64,000 nt of DNA from SG8-41 sp035259205 (GTDB lineage: Bacteria; Pseudomonadota; Gammaproteobacteria; Burkholderiales; SG8-41), in assembly GCA_035259205.1 (NCBI GenBank), contig DATFWO010000099.1, forward strand, positions 1-64,000, in the 5' to 3' direction. The position numbers and the translations under genes are program-made. Shown in pieces: positions 16,846 through 26,433 of this stretch. The notes under the pieces were generated by a model, which was given only the letters and a program-made list of their open reading frames with translations, made no database searches and was not told where the DNA came from. Each line of letters starts with the position of its first letter. Position 1 is the stretch's first letter.

Positions 16846-18261
16846 CTACCGGACATGGGCAAGAGCGGCGAGATGATCGGCCGTGCGCAACCCCATCGCG
16901 GCTGATTTCGCCAGGCCACCGACGTAGCCGGCATTGGGTCCGCCGTCCAGGCCGCCGGTGCAGCAGCCAGCCGCATACAAACCCGGGATCGCGACGTTCT
17001 GCCCGTTCAACACGCGCCCCACATCGTCAGTGGCAATTCCGCCCATCGTAAAGGTGATACCCGCGCACAAGGGCAGGGCATAGTAGGGCGGCTGCTTGAT
17101 CGGATAAGGTTTGTAGGAGATTGCCGTACGTGGCGGTGCAAGGCGCGCGGATTGATCCGCGGCCAGCGCGGCATTGTATTCGGCGATCGTCGCTTCCAGG
17201 GCTCCCGCCGGCAATCCCAGTTCGACGCCCAGCGATCGCAGGTCTTGCGCCTTGTGAATTTTCGCGCCGCCCGCAATCAGATGCGGATTGGCCGGCAGCA
17301 CATGCCCGTGTCCGGGGCCGTTCCAGATCGCCTCGTCGTACACGAGCACCGCCGACAGCGGATCGGCGAGCCGGGCGAGCTGATTGGTCATGTAGACCCC
17401 GCCCAGCCCTTCGTCCACGAATCTGCGTCCCGCCGCATCGACGAGAATACCGGCGGTGCACACAAAATCGACCATGGGATAAGGCCATAACGCATCGTTG
17501 TGCATGGCGTCGCGGGCGAGCAGGTGCCCATAGAATCGGTCCATGCCGACGAGCTGTGCGCCAACTTCGCGCGCCATTTGCAGCGCATCGCCGTTGCCGG
17601 TGCCGGCGTTGCGCTGCTTGAGCTTCTCGGGCTTCGGCATGACGTATTCGCGCAGCAGCGCCAAATTCGCCTGGAATCCGCCATCGCATAAGACGACGCT
17701 GCGCGCATCGACGCTCACGGCCCGGCCCTGATATTCCGTTTCGAGTCCGACGCAACGAACGCCGTCCATGCGCAGCCGTTTCGCGCTCGCCCCGCGCAAT
17801 AGCCTTCCACCGCCGTTTTCCAGAGCCCTCGCGAGCGTCTGCATCAGCACGTCGGCCCCGCGCCCCGGCCAGTTCAAGCCAGGCTTCGCAGGGAGCGCCG
17901 GCGCGAGAGTATTCTCGCGAAACGTATCCTGCCCGCCCTTGATGAACTGGATTCCCTTGCCCTTGAGCCACTGCACCGCGGTGCGCGTGTCCCTGGCTAC
18001 GGCTGCCGCGAGCTCGGCTTTTGCGAACCCGCGCGTGTTTTGCCTGATCGCTTCCACCAGTCGGGCTTCGTCGTCGTTGACGTGGTGAAAGCAGATGTGG
18101 AATACGCCGCCGGAAAAGCGCGCGTTGCATGGGTAGTGCTCATCCCTGCCCTTTTCGAGAACCATTACCGGCACACCGTGGTCTGCAAGACGCAGCGCAG
18201 TGCTGAGTCCGGCAAGTCCCCCGCCGACTATGGCAACCTCGCATTTTTCGATCCCGTTCAC
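16846..18261 (-). CDS. FAD-dependent oxidoreductase, fumarate reductase / tricarballylate dehydrogenase type
   Basis: A 471-residue flavoprotein with the N-terminal dinucleotide motif VAIVGGGLAGLSTALRLA, a middle FAD/substrate domain, and the C-terminal IPGLYAAGCCTGG...GPNAGYVGGLAKSAAMG closing segment. It resembles TcuA-like and soluble fumarate-reductase flavoproteins that oxidise tricarballylate or reduce double bonds in small carboxylates. No TcuB partner is adjacent. It lies opposite the 77-residue ORF. Confidence 0.87.
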   Translation of the reverse strand: MNGIEKCEVAIVGGGLAGLSTALRLADHGVPVMVLEKGRDEHYPCNARFSGGVFHICFHHVNDDEARLVEAIRQNTRGFAKAELAAAVARDTRTAVQWLKGKGIQFIKGGQDTFRENTLAPALPAKPGLNWPGRGADVLMQTLARALENGGGRLLRGASAKRLRMDGVRCVGLETEYQGRAVSVDARSVVLCDGGFQANLALLREYVMPKPEKLKQRNAGTGNGDALQMAREVGAQLVGMDRFYGHLLARDAMHNDALWPYPMVDFVCTAGILVDAAGRRFVDEGLGGVYMTNQLARLADPLSAVLVYDEAIWNGPGHGHVLPANPHLIAGGAKIHKAQDLRSLGVELGLPAGALEATIAEYNAALAADQSARLAPPRTAISYKPYPIKQPPYYALPLCAGITFTMGGIATDDVGRVLNGQNVAIPGLYAAGCCTGGLDGGPNAGYVGGLAKSAAMGLRTADHLAALAHVR

Positions 18262-18755
18262 GCCGGTCTATCCAACCGCAATGCGCGCGGCGCCCAACCC
18301 GATCGCCGGGCTCCCTCGAATTAATATTGACGCGGATTTATTCCTCGAGCGTCCTGACGCAGCGCAGGCCGCCGATATTTGAGCGCCTGCGCATGCTGCG
18401 CTTCAATATAGCATGAAGCCACGCGGCTCATCGGATACTCGAGGTCACTTTTACACCGCTATTTCGCCGCGCATTCTTGGTACTGTAGAATTTCCGAGCC
18501 GGTCTGTAATGGGGAGGAACCCAACCCGGATAGGACTTGCGCCGCCTGCAGGACGGAACGTGGCAGGATAAGCTGCGTCCGTATCGGGAGGTGTAACGGC
18601 GTGAGGATGCCCGGCTTCGGCTTCGGAGTGCTTCGACTTCCCGGCGGCGAGAGGAACGCCGTCCGGTTTCCACACTGAGCGGCGGCGAGCAGGTTTAACC
18701 ACGTTTGTGGGCGTGGACACACCGGATCATTTCCGGCAGCAACGAGAGAGTTTGT
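18262..18755 (+). other. Long non-coding leader upstream of the RND efflux operon
   Basis: About 490 bp without a convincing gene. It contains a possible imperfect hairpin around 18553-18583 (ACGGAACG paired with CGTCCGT) and purine-rich patches such as GGGGAGGAA and GGGAGG. I compared it mentally with cobalamin, Mn and guanidine riboswitch consensus features and saw no convincing match. It may hold a promoter and metal-regulator site for the downstream operon. Confidence 0.35.
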
Positions 18756-19895
18756 ATGCTCACGATGTGGCATGTTGTTCATCGGGCCGTGCACGCGGGC
18801 GCTGTCGTGGCGCTGCTCCTCGCCGTCGCCGGCTGCGGGAAAGGCGGTGCGCCCGACTCGGAAAAAAAATCCGCGTCCGCCGGCGGCGTCGCCGCGAAGC
18901 CACTCCAGCTTTCCACCGTCCAGAAGCAGTTCCTGACGATAGAACCGGTAGGCGCCTCCGACGCGGCCGGCGTGCTCGCGCTGCCGGGTCGGGTGACATT
19001 TCGGCCACAGGCGCAATCCGCCGTCGGTGCGACTACGGCGGGTCGCGTGGTCGCATTGCTGGTGCGCACCGGCGAAGTGGTCAAAGCCGGTGCGCCGCTG
19101 CTCACGATCGAGAGCGCCGATGCCGCCGGCGCGCGCGCGGCGCTGGATCAGGCAACGACGAGGCTGGCGGTCGCGGAGAGCGTGTACCGGCGCCATCTCG
19201 AAATGATGGAAAAAGGCGTCGGCCTCGAGGTCGAGCGGCAGGAAGCCGAGGCGCGGCTGAAAGAAGCGCGCACCGAGCTCGCGCGGGCCCGGCAGTCGGT
19301 CAGCGTCGTCGGCGCCGGTGAGGGTAATCGAGTCACGGTGCGGGCGCCATCCAACGGCATCGTCATGTCGATACGGGTTGCACTCGGCGCAACGGTCGCG
19401 CCGGGCGGCGAGGCGCTTCTCGAGCTGGGCGACCCGACCCGTCTGCAGGTGGTTGCGCAGGTGCCGGAAAGCGACCTGGGCCGCGTATCCGCAGGCCAGG
19501 AGGCCGAGATCGAATTGCCTGCTCTAGCTGCCCGCGTCGCGGGACGGGTCGAGAACTTCAATCCGCGCGTGGAACCCGAGTCGCGGCGGGCGCAGGTGTA
19601 CCTCGCGCTCACACAGCCTGTCGATGGCATGCGCGCAGGCATGCTGGCGCAGGTCAGGTTGCGCGTGGGCGCGGAGCCCGGCATCACGGTCCCCGTGACG
19701 GCGGTGCTGATCAAGGAGGGCAAGCGCCGGGTGGTCTACGTAGAACGGCCGGACGGAAGCTTCGAGTTGCGCGAGGTGGAGATCGGCCGCAACCAGGAGG
19801 GCCGCGTAGTCGTGCTCAAGGGTCTGTCGCGCGGTGAGAGAGTAGTCGTGCGTGGCGCGCTGTTGCTCGACACCCAGGCAGAGCAGCTGCTCTAG
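18756..19895 (+). CDS. RND efflux periplasmic adaptor (membrane fusion) lipoprotein, CzcB/CusB type
   Basis: A 379-residue membrane-fusion protein from ATG 18756, preceded by GAGAG. A lipobox AVAGC places lipidated Cys27 after a hydrophobic signal. It contains a split biotinyl-lipoyl-like domain, an alpha-helical hairpin (about 130-185, rich in Ala/Glu/Arg) and C-terminal beta-barrel regions. It links the inner-membrane pump to the outer-membrane channel. The pump gene starts 29 bp later. Metal type cannot be inferred with confidence. Confidence 0.9.
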   Translation: MLTMWHVVHRAVHAGAVVALLLAVAGCGKGGAPDSEKKSASAGGVAAKPLQLSTVQKQFLTIEPVGASDAAGVLALPGRVTFRPQAQSAVGATTAGRVVALLVRTGEVVKAGAPLLTIESADAAGARAALDQATTRLAVAESVYRRHLEMMEKGVGLEVERQEAEARLKEARTELARARQSVSVVGAGEGNRVTVRAPSNGIVMSIRVALGATVAPGGEALLELGDPTRLQVVAQVPESDLGRVSAGQEAEIELPALAARVAGRVENFNPRVEPESRRAQVYLALTQPVDGMRAGMLAQVRLRVGAEPGITVPVTAVLIKEGKRRVVYVERPDGSFELREVEIGRNQEGRVVVLKGLSRGERVVVRGALLLDTQAEQLL

Positions 19896-19924
19896 CGGTA
19901 TGCCGGACCCATAGTCCTAGTCCC

Positions 19925-22900
19925 ATGCTGCGACTGCTCATCGAAACCTGCGTGCATCGCCGCGTGGCGGCGGTATTCGCCACGCTGGTAATCGCCGCTT
20001 TCGGGTTGCATGCCTACTTCAATACTCCGATCGAAGCCTACCCGGACGTCACCAACACGCAGGTTACCGTTATCACCCAGCTCCCCGGCAATGCACCCGA
20101 GGAGATCGAGCGCCGCGTGACGGTGCCGCTGGAGCGCGAGCTGAACGGCACGCCGGGGATGACCTTGATGCGCAGCGAGAGCCTGTTCGGCCTGTCGCTC
20201 ATCACCCTGACGTTTGCGGACGACACCACCGGTTTTCTCGCCCGTACGATCGTATTGCAGCGGACTTCGGCCGCCGAATTGCCGCCGGGAGCCACCCCGG
20301 AGCTTGCACCGGAAGCGACCCCGCTGGGCGAGGTATACCAATTCCGCCTCGCGAGCGACCGCCACGACCTCTATCAGCTGCGCTCCGAGGCGCAATGGAA
20401 CGTCGTACGCGTGCTGCGTCAGGCCCAGGGTGTGGCCGACTTCGTGCCTTTTGGCGGCTATTTGAAGGAGGTGCACATCGAAGCCGACCCGGCGCGCCTC
20501 TACGCCCTTGGATTGACCCTCGCCGACCTCGAGCAGGCGATCGCACGGTCGAACCTGAACGTGGGCGGCGGCTTCTTGCGCCACGGCGACCAGGAGGTAA
20601 CGGTGCGCGGCATCGGCTACCTGGAATCGGCCGAAGACATCAAGCGCATCGTGCTCAAGGCCAAGGACGGCACCGCCGTGACCATAGGCGACGTCTCCCA
20701 CGTCATGCAGTCCTACACGCCGCGCCGCGGCGCCGTCGGCGTCGGGCCGGAGAAGGAAGGTGTCGAGGGCTTCGTGTGGATGCGGCGCGGGCAGAATCCC
20801 TCGCGCGTGCTCGACGGCATACACGCCAAGGTGCGGGAATTGAACGAATCCATCCTGCCCAAAGGGATGAAGATCGAGACGTTCTACGATCGCAGCGACC
20901 TCGTCGGCCTGACCTTGAAGACCGTCCACGAGAATCTCCTGACCGGGTTTGCCCTGGTCGTGGGCGTGGTATGGCTGTTCCTGCGCAGCGTGGTCGGCTC
21001 GGCAGTGGTTGCAGTGGTCATTCCGCTCGCGCTACTGGTGGCCTTCGTGGGCCTCTACGCGCTGGGCCTTCCCGCGAACCTGATATCGATGGGCGCCATC
21101 GATTTCGGCATCCTCGTCGACGGGGCCGTGGTCCTGGTGGAAAACGTGATCCACGCTTTGCGCCACGAACATCCTGCGGACCGGCGCGAGGTGCTGCGGC
21201 TGGTGGTGCGCTCGGCGGTGGACGTGGGGCGCCCGACCTTGTACGCCATGCTGATCATCATTGCCGCGCTGGTACCGGTCTTCACCCTGCAATCGGTCGA
21301 AGGACGCATCTTCCGGCCCCTGGCGCTTACCTATTCCTTTGCCCTGCTTGGCGCACTGGTGTTTTCGCTGACCTTGGTGCCTGCTCTGTGCGGGGCGCTG
21401 TTCCGGCCGCGGCATGCGCGGCTCGAGGAGCCGGCGTGGATCGAGCGGCTGCGCACGACGTATCGGGGCCACCTGTCGCGGATACTCCACCGCCGGACGG
21501 TCGTGCTTGCTGCGGCGTTCGCCCTCCTCGCCCTGGCCGGGCTTACGATCACGCGTCTTGGCACCGAATTCCTGCCGGAGCTGGACGAAGGCGATATCCA
21601 GCTTTTCGTCGAGATGCCGCCGAGCATCTCGCTCGAGCGGGGTCAGGACATCCTGCTCGAAGTTCGCCGCCGGATACTCACATTTCCCGAAGTGAGCAAA
21701 ACCTTGAGTGAGCAGGGCCGCCCGGAGGACGGCACCGATAACGAGGGCGTCAACATGAGCGAGACCTTCATCCGCCTGAAACCCAGGCACGACTGGCGGC
21801 CGGGCTACGACAAGATTCGCCTGATACACGAGATGCGCGCGTCGTTGACGGAAATTCCGGGGATACGCTACAACTTCTCGCAGCCGATGAAGGACAACAT
21901 CGAGGAGGCGGTGAGTGGCGTGCGCGGCAAGGTTGTGCTCAAGATATTCGGCCCGGACCTTGGGAAGATGCGAGCCACCCTGGAACGCGCCAGGGATGCC
22001 CTCAAGCCGGTTGCGGGGATCGTCGACCTCGACCTCTATCGCGACGCCTCGACGCCCCAGTTGCAGGTGCGCTTCGACCGGCAGGCGATCGCCCGCGCGG
22101 GCATCTCGATGGAAGACGCCCAGCGCACCCTGGAGACTGCGCTGGCCGGGCGTGTCACGACGACGATGTGGGAAGGCGAGCGACCGGTGCCGGTGCGGTT
22201 GTTGCTGCCGCTGTCGATCCGGGAAGATGCCGAGAAGATCGCCGCGATCACGATTTCGGGTGAAGCGGGCGCACGGGTCCCGCTGCGCGATCTTGCGACC
22301 ATAGAATCCGCGACCGGCCTCGCGTCGATCAACCGGGAAGGCAACAGCCGCTACCTTGCCCTCAAGTTCAACGTCGATGGCCGCGACATGGGATCGGTCG
22401 TTAACGACGCCATGGCCGCGGTCGGCAAGGAAGTACAGCCGCCCGAAGGTCACTATTTTGCCTGGGGCGGCGAGTTCGAAAACCAGCAACGAGCGATGGC
22501 CCGCCTCAAGATCGTGGTCCCGCTCGCCGTGCTGACCGTCCTCGGCTTGCTCTATGCGGCAATGAATTCGGGGCGGAGCGCACTGGCCATCCTGTTGACC
22601 GTGCCGTTTGCGCTCACGGGCGGCGCCTTCGCGCTGCTGATCGCAGGAGTGCCCCTGTCGGTGAGCGCGGCGGTCGGTTTCATCGCCTTGCTCGGGCAGG
22701 TGTCGTTGATGGGGCTGCTGGTGCTGAGCGCCGCGGAAGGGCGGCGGCGCAACGGAGAGGATCTACTGCCTGCGCTCATGGTGGGTGCGGCCGAGCGTCT
22801 GCGGCCGGTGCTGATGGCCTCCATGCTGGCTCTGGTGGGGCTGCTGCCGATGGCGCTCTCCACCGGGGTAGGCAGCGAAACGCAGCGCCCTTTTGCGCTG

Positions 22901-23014
22901 GTCGTGGTCGGCGGAATGATCACGACGCTCGCGGTGGCGCTCTTCGTCCTGCCAGTCGTCTATAGCCTGATCACGCCCAAACGTCTGATCACGCCGGAGG
23001 AGGCCGACGCATGA
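19925..23014 (+). CDS. Heavy-metal RND efflux pump, CzcA/CusA family
   Basis: A 1029-residue inner-membrane RND permease of HME length with twelve expected membrane helices and two large periplasmic loops. The fourth-helix signature DFGILVDGAVVLVEN, typical of heavy-metal pumps, carries the proton-relay Asp residues. It drives export of metal cations from periplasm or cytoplasm with the adaptor and channel encoded on either side. Its stop overlaps the next start by 4 bp (ATGA), indicating translational coupling. Confidence 0.93.
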   Translation: MLRLLIETCVHRRVAAVFATLVIAAFGLHAYFNTPIEAYPDVTNTQVTVITQLPGNAPEEIERRVTVPLERELNGTPGMTLMRSESLFGLSLITLTFADDTTGFLARTIVLQRTSAAELPPGATPELAPEATPLGEVYQFRLASDRHDLYQLRSEAQWNVVRVLRQAQGVADFVPFGGYLKEVHIEADPARLYALGLTLADLEQAIARSNLNVGGGFLRHGDQEVTVRGIGYLESAEDIKRIVLKAKDGTAVTIGDVSHVMQSYTPRRGAVGVGPEKEGVEGFVWMRRGQNPSRVLDGIHAKVRELNESILPKGMKIETFYDRSDLVGLTLKTVHENLLTGFALVVGVVWLFLRSVVGSAVVAVVIPLALLVAFVGLYALGLPANLISMGAIDFGILVDGAVVLVENVIHALRHEHPADRREVLRLVVRSAVDVGRPTLYAMLIIIAALVPVFTLQSVEGRIFRPLALTYSFALLGALVFSLTLVPALCGALFRPRHARLEEPAWIERLRTTYRGHLSRILHRRTVVLAAAFALLALAGLTITRLGTEFLPELDEGDIQLFVEMPPSISLERGQDILLEVRRRILTFPEVSKTLSEQGRPEDGTDNEGVNMSETFIRLKPRHDWRPGYDKIRLIHEMRASLTEIPGIRYNFSQPMKDNIEEAVSGVRGKVVLKIFGPDLGKMRATLERARDALKPVAGIVDLDLYRDASTPQLQVRFDRQAIARAGISMEDAQRTLETALAGRVTTTMWEGERPVPVRLLLPLSIREDAEKIAAITISGEAGARVPLRDLATIESATGLASINREGNSRYLALKFNVDGRDMGSVVNDAMAAVGKEVQPPEGHYFAWGGEFENQQRAMARLKIVVPLAVLTVLGLLYAAMNSGRSALAILLTVPFALTGGAFALLIAGVPLSVSAAVGFIALLGQVSLMGLLVLSAAEGRRRNGEDLLPALMVGAAERLRPVLMASMLALVGLLPMALSTGVGSETQRPFALVVVGGMITTLAVALFVLPVVYSLITPKRLITPEEADA

Positions 23015-24291
23015 AACCAGAACTTCGACGCTGGGCCCTGGTCGCGGCGGGGTGCGCTTTCTGGAGCACGTCGGCAGTGGCGCAGGAAGGCGCGCCGCCG
23101 GACGCCGTGGATCTTTCCGCGGTCGTTCGCCTGGTGAAGGAAGTCAGCCCGCGGCTGGCCGCCGAGCGCCAGTCGGTCGCTGTCGCCGAAGCGGAACGGG
23201 TCGGCGCCGCGGCCCTGCCCAATCCCACTGTCGGCTACAACTATTTCCGCCCGAGCGGAGGCGCCGCGACGGTTTTCGAAGGCAGCCGACAGCAGCAGTT
23301 CGGAGTCGAGCTGCCGGTTCCACTCAGCGGTCAGCGCGCGGCCCGGATGGAAGCGGCGGAGCGCGGCGTCGATGCGGCGCGGGCACGCGTGCTCGCGGGC
23401 GGCAGTACGCTCGCTGCCGACGCAGCAGCCGGACACATCGACCTGCTGGCGGCGCAGGAGCAAATGGGCCTGCTCAGCGCGTCGGTGACGGAGCTCGAGC
23501 GTCTGCGCACCATCATCGTCGGGCGCCAGGCGAGCGGCATGGCGAGCCGCTACGAAGTGACCCGTATCGAGGTCGAGCTCGGCGGCACGCGGGCGCGCCT
23601 CGGCGAGGCGCGCGCCAAGGTTGCCGACCGTGCGGGAACACTGGCTGCGCTGCTGGGTTTTCCGCGATGGCGGCCGCAGGCCCTGGGTTCGCTTGCGCCG
23701 CTCGAAATCGGGACTGAAGCTCCGGCAACGGCCCAGGAGCGAGCGTCTGGAAGTCCGGCGGCCGTCGCGGCGCTGCGCGAAGAAGAAGCAGCGCGCGCCG
23801 GCATAGAGGTCGCCAAGCGCGAACGCATCCCGACGCCCACGTTCAACGTCGGGCGGACCTGGACGAGCGACCCGTTCGGCGCAGCCAATTTCGTGGGCAT
23901 GAGCGTCGAGATTCCGATCCTGGACGCCCGCCGGGGCCCTCAGGCCAAGGCGGAGGCGCAAGCCATCCAGGCCAACTTGCGGCGCCAACTGGTCGAAGCC
24001 GAGACCGCGGCGAACCTGGACCGCCTGGCGCAGATCATTTCCCACCGGAAGACCTCACTCGAGCATTTCGACCGGGAAGCCACGCAGCGCATTGCCGCCC
24101 TCAAACAGATGGCGGAAGACGCTTATCAACTGGGACGCGGCTCCATACTCGAGCTGCTCGATGCGGTGCGCTCGCGCTACGAGCTGCAACAGGCGCGCGT
24201 GGAACTGGCTGCGGCCTTGCTCGAAGCACAGGTGCGCTACCTTGCCCTGAACGGAACGCTGGAACAGCGGCTGGGCAGCGCGCGGCGTTGA
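23011..24291 (+). CDS. TolC-family outer-membrane channel, CzcC type
   Basis: A 426-residue outer-membrane efflux protein with a signal peptide (cleavage about residue 25, AVAQ). It has two repeated helical/strand halves including the conserved LPNPTVGYNY segment near residue 70. It completes the tripartite RND system. The start codon is in the ATGA overlap with the pump gene. It ends 13 bp from the convergent glycerophosphodiesterase gene. Confidence 0.9.
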   Translation: MKPELRRWALVAAGCAFWSTSAVAQEGAPPDAVDLSAVVRLVKEVSPRLAAERQSVAVAEAERVGAAALPNPTVGYNYFRPSGGAATVFEGSRQQQFGVELPVPLSGQRAARMEAAERGVDAARARVLAGGSTLAADAAAGHIDLLAAQEQMGLLSASVTELERLRTIIVGRQASGMASRYEVTRIEVELGGTRARLGEARAKVADRAGTLAALLGFPRWRPQALGSLAPLEIGTEAPATAQERASGSPAAVAALREEEAARAGIEVAKRERIPTPTFNVGRTWTSDPFGAANFVGMSVEIPILDARRGPQAKAEAQAIQANLRRQLVEAETAANLDRLAQIISHRKTSLEHFDREATQRIAALKQMAEDAYQLGRGSILELLDAVRSRYELQQARVELAAALLEAQVRYLALNGTLEQRLGSARR

Positions 24292-24304
24292 GTCGGAAGG
24301 CGCC

Positions 24305-25246
24305 TCAGGGTGCGACCGGCGTGGCGCGCGGGAGAACGATGCCCAGCTCGCCCGCGACCTTGCGCAGCAGGTCCGGCCGGTCGGAAACGATGCCGTCCAC
24401 CCGCCATTCGATCATGCGACGCATATCGGCCATGTCGTTCACTGTCCACACCAGGACCTTCAGTCCCAGGCGCCGCGCTTCGTCGATCAGGTCCCGCCGG
24501 ATTTCCTCGTAGTAGCAGGACCAGACGGCGCCGCCTGCGGCCTCGATCATGCGCGGGATGGAACCGCCGAAGCGGCTGACGTGCAGAGGTTCGGTCCACG
24601 GTGAAGCCGTGCGGGCGGCGAGGATATTGTCCTGCCACGCTTGCTGGGCGGTGAGATAGACGGTCGGGATCTCGGGCGCCTCTTCCTGCACCACTTTCAA
24701 CGGCTCCCAGTCGAACGAAAGGATGGCGGTGCGTGCTGCTACGTTGCCGTCACGCACGGCGGCGATTACCTTGCGCGCGAACGTTGCGGGATCGGCTGTT
24801 TGCTCGCGCCTGAATGGAGAAAGCTTCAACTCGAGGTTGAAGCGTACGGTGTCGTTGCCGGCTTTGGCGGTAAGCGCGAAAAGATCGGCGAGCCGTGGGA
24901 TGCGGGTGCCGTCCACCGGCTGCTGCCCGGAAAACCGGCCGGCGTACTCCGAGCCCGGCTTGATCCGGCCGACGTCGTAGCGCAACACCTCGGCGTAGGA
25001 AAGCTGGAAGATTGCCGGTCCCGCAGCGTCCAGCCATTTTCCGTCGGGGGTGCGGGTGATGTCGGGATTGAGCAGCGGATCGTGACTGATGACGACGACG
25101 CCATCGCGCGTGATCGCGCAGTCGAGCTCGAACGCCGAGACGCCGATGCCCAGCGCGTGCGCGAAACCCGGTAACGTATTCTCAGGGGAGAGGCCTCGCG
25201 CGCCGCGGTGGCCTTGCAGCTCGAGCGCCCACGGGGCTGCCTTCAT
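24305..25246 (-). CDS. Glycerophosphodiester phosphodiesterase
   Basis: A 313-residue GDPD TIM-barrel enzyme. The catalytic signature HRGARGLSPENTLPGF lies at the N-terminus, with the second conserved block FELDCAITRDGVVVISHDP. It hydrolyses glycerophosphodiesters to glycerol 3-phosphate and an alcohol. No signal peptide is visible, so it is probably cytoplasmic. ATG 25246 is favoured because AGGTGG lies 5 bases upstream; a GTG at 25255 is in frame. Confidence 0.92.
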   Translation of the reverse strand: MKAAPWALELQGHRGARGLSPENTLPGFAHALGIGVSAFELDCAITRDGVVVISHDPLLNPDITRTPDGKWLDAAGPAIFQLSYAEVLRYDVGRIKPGSEYAGRFSGQQPVDGTRIPRLADLFALTAKAGNDTVRFNLELKLSPFRREQTADPATFARKVIAAVRDGNVAARTAILSFDWEPLKVVQEEAPEIPTVYLTAQQAWQDNILAARTASPWTEPLHVSRFGGSIPRMIEAAGGAVWSCYYEEIRRDLIDEARRLGLKVLVWTVNDMADMRRMIEWRVDGIVSDRPDLLRKVAGELGIVLPRATPVAP

Positions 25247-25261
25247 CATCTCCACCTACTG

Positions 25262-25303
25262 CGGGTCACGGCTCGGGTTACGAGTCGCGGATCACGGATC
25301 ACC
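25262..25303. repeat. Weak GTCAC-type heptamer array (locus B)
   Basis: A run of related words (GGTCACG, GGTTACG, GATCACG, GATCACC) with 7-base multiples between them lies between the two minus-strand genes. It is the least regular of the arrays in this window. Confidence 0.4.
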
Positions 25304-25314
25304 GATCTTCGGTG

Positions 25315-26022
25315 TTATCCGCCCGCCGGCGCAAACCCCGTCATGCGCCAGCCGCTTTCGGTCTTGACGAAGCAGGCGCTGTGCTCGATAGCGCTGCGCA
25401 CCTGTTCCTCGGGAACATAACCCTCACCGCTTTTTACTTGTACCTTCACCCAAAGTTGCTTCTCGGTCGGCACCTGGTTCGCGACCTCCCAGTCGGTGAC
25501 GGCCACGATATCGTATGAGAGCGTCTGCAGGGTTTTCGCATCGCTGCTGGGGGCCGCCTTCACCAGGACGTCGCGGGTAATGATGACCCCGTAGTCGTGT
25601 GGTATCAGGTCCTGCGGCCACTTGGCGAGCAGATATGGCGCACAGAGCTCGCGCGGCCCCTTGTCGCGCTTCAGGTAGGCGGACCCGAGAAACAGCGCGG
25701 CCTTCAGTTCCCGCCACAGCGGGCTGTCCGCCGCGGTCACATCCCATTGCTTCCTGAATTCCGGTATGCCTCGCTGGCGGTTCAGGCTCGAGCGTACGTT
25801 GCGGTCGAGTATGCTCAACACGAACTTGAGATCGCGCTTTTCCACAGCGTTGAGCAATCGGTTCCGGAAGCTGATCCACGACGGGTCCGCGGCGGCCTCG
25901 TCTACCGGCTCGAGCTTGCGTTCCTGGCAGAAGCCCGCGGTCGACGCGATCATCAGCAGCGACAGCAGAGCGTGGACGATCTTCGGCGCTGCTCCGAATA
26001 GATGCATTGCTGGCTTCGACAT
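25315..26022 (-). CDS. Secreted SH3-like domain protein of unknown function
   Basis: About 235 residues from ATG 26022; starts at 26046 or 26007 are possible because none has a clear ribosome-binding site. A hydrophobic segment ending ASTAGFCQ suggests a signal peptide. The first half is charged and alpha-helical. The second half resembles a bacterial SH3 domain, with a GVIITRDVLVKAAPSSDAK strand pattern and a conserved-looking C-terminal GWRMTGF. It is divergent from the carboxylase operon. Role unknown; such domains often bind peptidoglycan. Confidence 0.7.
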   Translation of the reverse strand: MSKPAMHLFGAAPKIVHALLSLLMIASTAGFCQERKLEPVDEAAADPSWISFRNRLLNAVEKRDLKFVLSILDRNVRSSLNRQRGIPEFRKQWDVTAADSPLWRELKAALFLGSAYLKRDKGPRELCAPYLLAKWPQDLIPHDYGVIITRDVLVKAAPSSDAKTLQTLSYDIVAVTDWEVANQVPTEKQLWVKVQVKSGEGYVPEEQVRSAIEHSACFVKTESGWRMTGFAPAGG

Positions 26023-26048
26023 GGCGCGGCGCTGGGGACTTTGCATAG

Positions 26049-26057
26049 TGCTAGAAT
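26049..26057 (+). promoter_or_regulatory. Possible extended -10 element for the carboxylase operon
   Basis: TG-C-TAGAAT matches an extended -10 box at five of six positions and lies about 65 bases before the carrier-protein ATG. No matching -35 box is evident, so this is a weak candidate. Confidence 0.25.
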
Positions 26058-26121
26058 CGACGCTGCATCCTACCACTACGCGGACGCCGGCAACAATTTC
26101 CGGCGCCACCGCATTCCGCTC

Positions 26122-26343
26122 ATGGCGCGCATCGAAATCAAGTCAGAGATAACCGGCACGGTATGGAAGGTGCATTCCAAACCCGGCGACAAGGTGGAAT
26201 CGGGGGATACGCTCGCCGTGATCGAGTCGATGAAGATGGAAATTCCCGTAATCACGGAGGACGCCGGCACTGTCAGAGAGATTCTGGTCAAGGAAAAGGA
26301 TGCGGTAGCGGAAGGCCAGGTCGTCGCCGTGCTCGACGGTTGA
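26122..26343 (+). CDS. Stand-alone biotin carboxyl carrier protein
   Basis: A 73-residue single biotinyl domain. The biotin attachment motif ESMKMEIP places the modified lysine at K38, and the protein ends with the typical VAEGQVVAVLDG strand. The small size fits free-standing carriers that serve acyl-CoA carboxylases. It is the first gene of a run with carboxyltransferase and biotin carboxylase. The start ATG 26122 is the only one that gives a standard domain; no strong ribosome-binding site is seen. Confidence 0.92.
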   Translation: MARIEIKSEITGTVWKVHSKPGDKVESGDTLAVIESMKMEIPVITEDAGTVREILVKEKDAVAEGQVVAVLDG

Positions 26344-26370
26344 CGGCCAAAGGGGAAGGAAGGCCCCGCG

Positions 26371-26426
26371 CAGCTACGATCTACCAGTCATGCTCTATCA
26401 GTCACGCATCACCAGCCACGCTTCAT
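26371..26426. repeat. Four-unit 14-bp array (locus C)
   Basis: Four exact 14-base periods: CAGCTACGATCTAC, CAGTCATGCTCTAT, CAGTCACGCATCAC and CAGCCACGCTTCAT. The CAGTCACG core is degenerate at the ends and the other six bases vary. Only the right-arm polarity (CAGTCAC) is present. It ends 7 bases before the carboxyltransferase start codon and occupies the usual ribosome-binding region. Confidence 0.8.
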
Positions 26427-26433
26427 CAAAGAC

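Noticed and set aside
18262..18755. Cobalamin or other known riboswitch before the efflux operon
   Set aside because: No B12-box-like or other consensus block could be recognised by eye; kept only as an unexplained leader.
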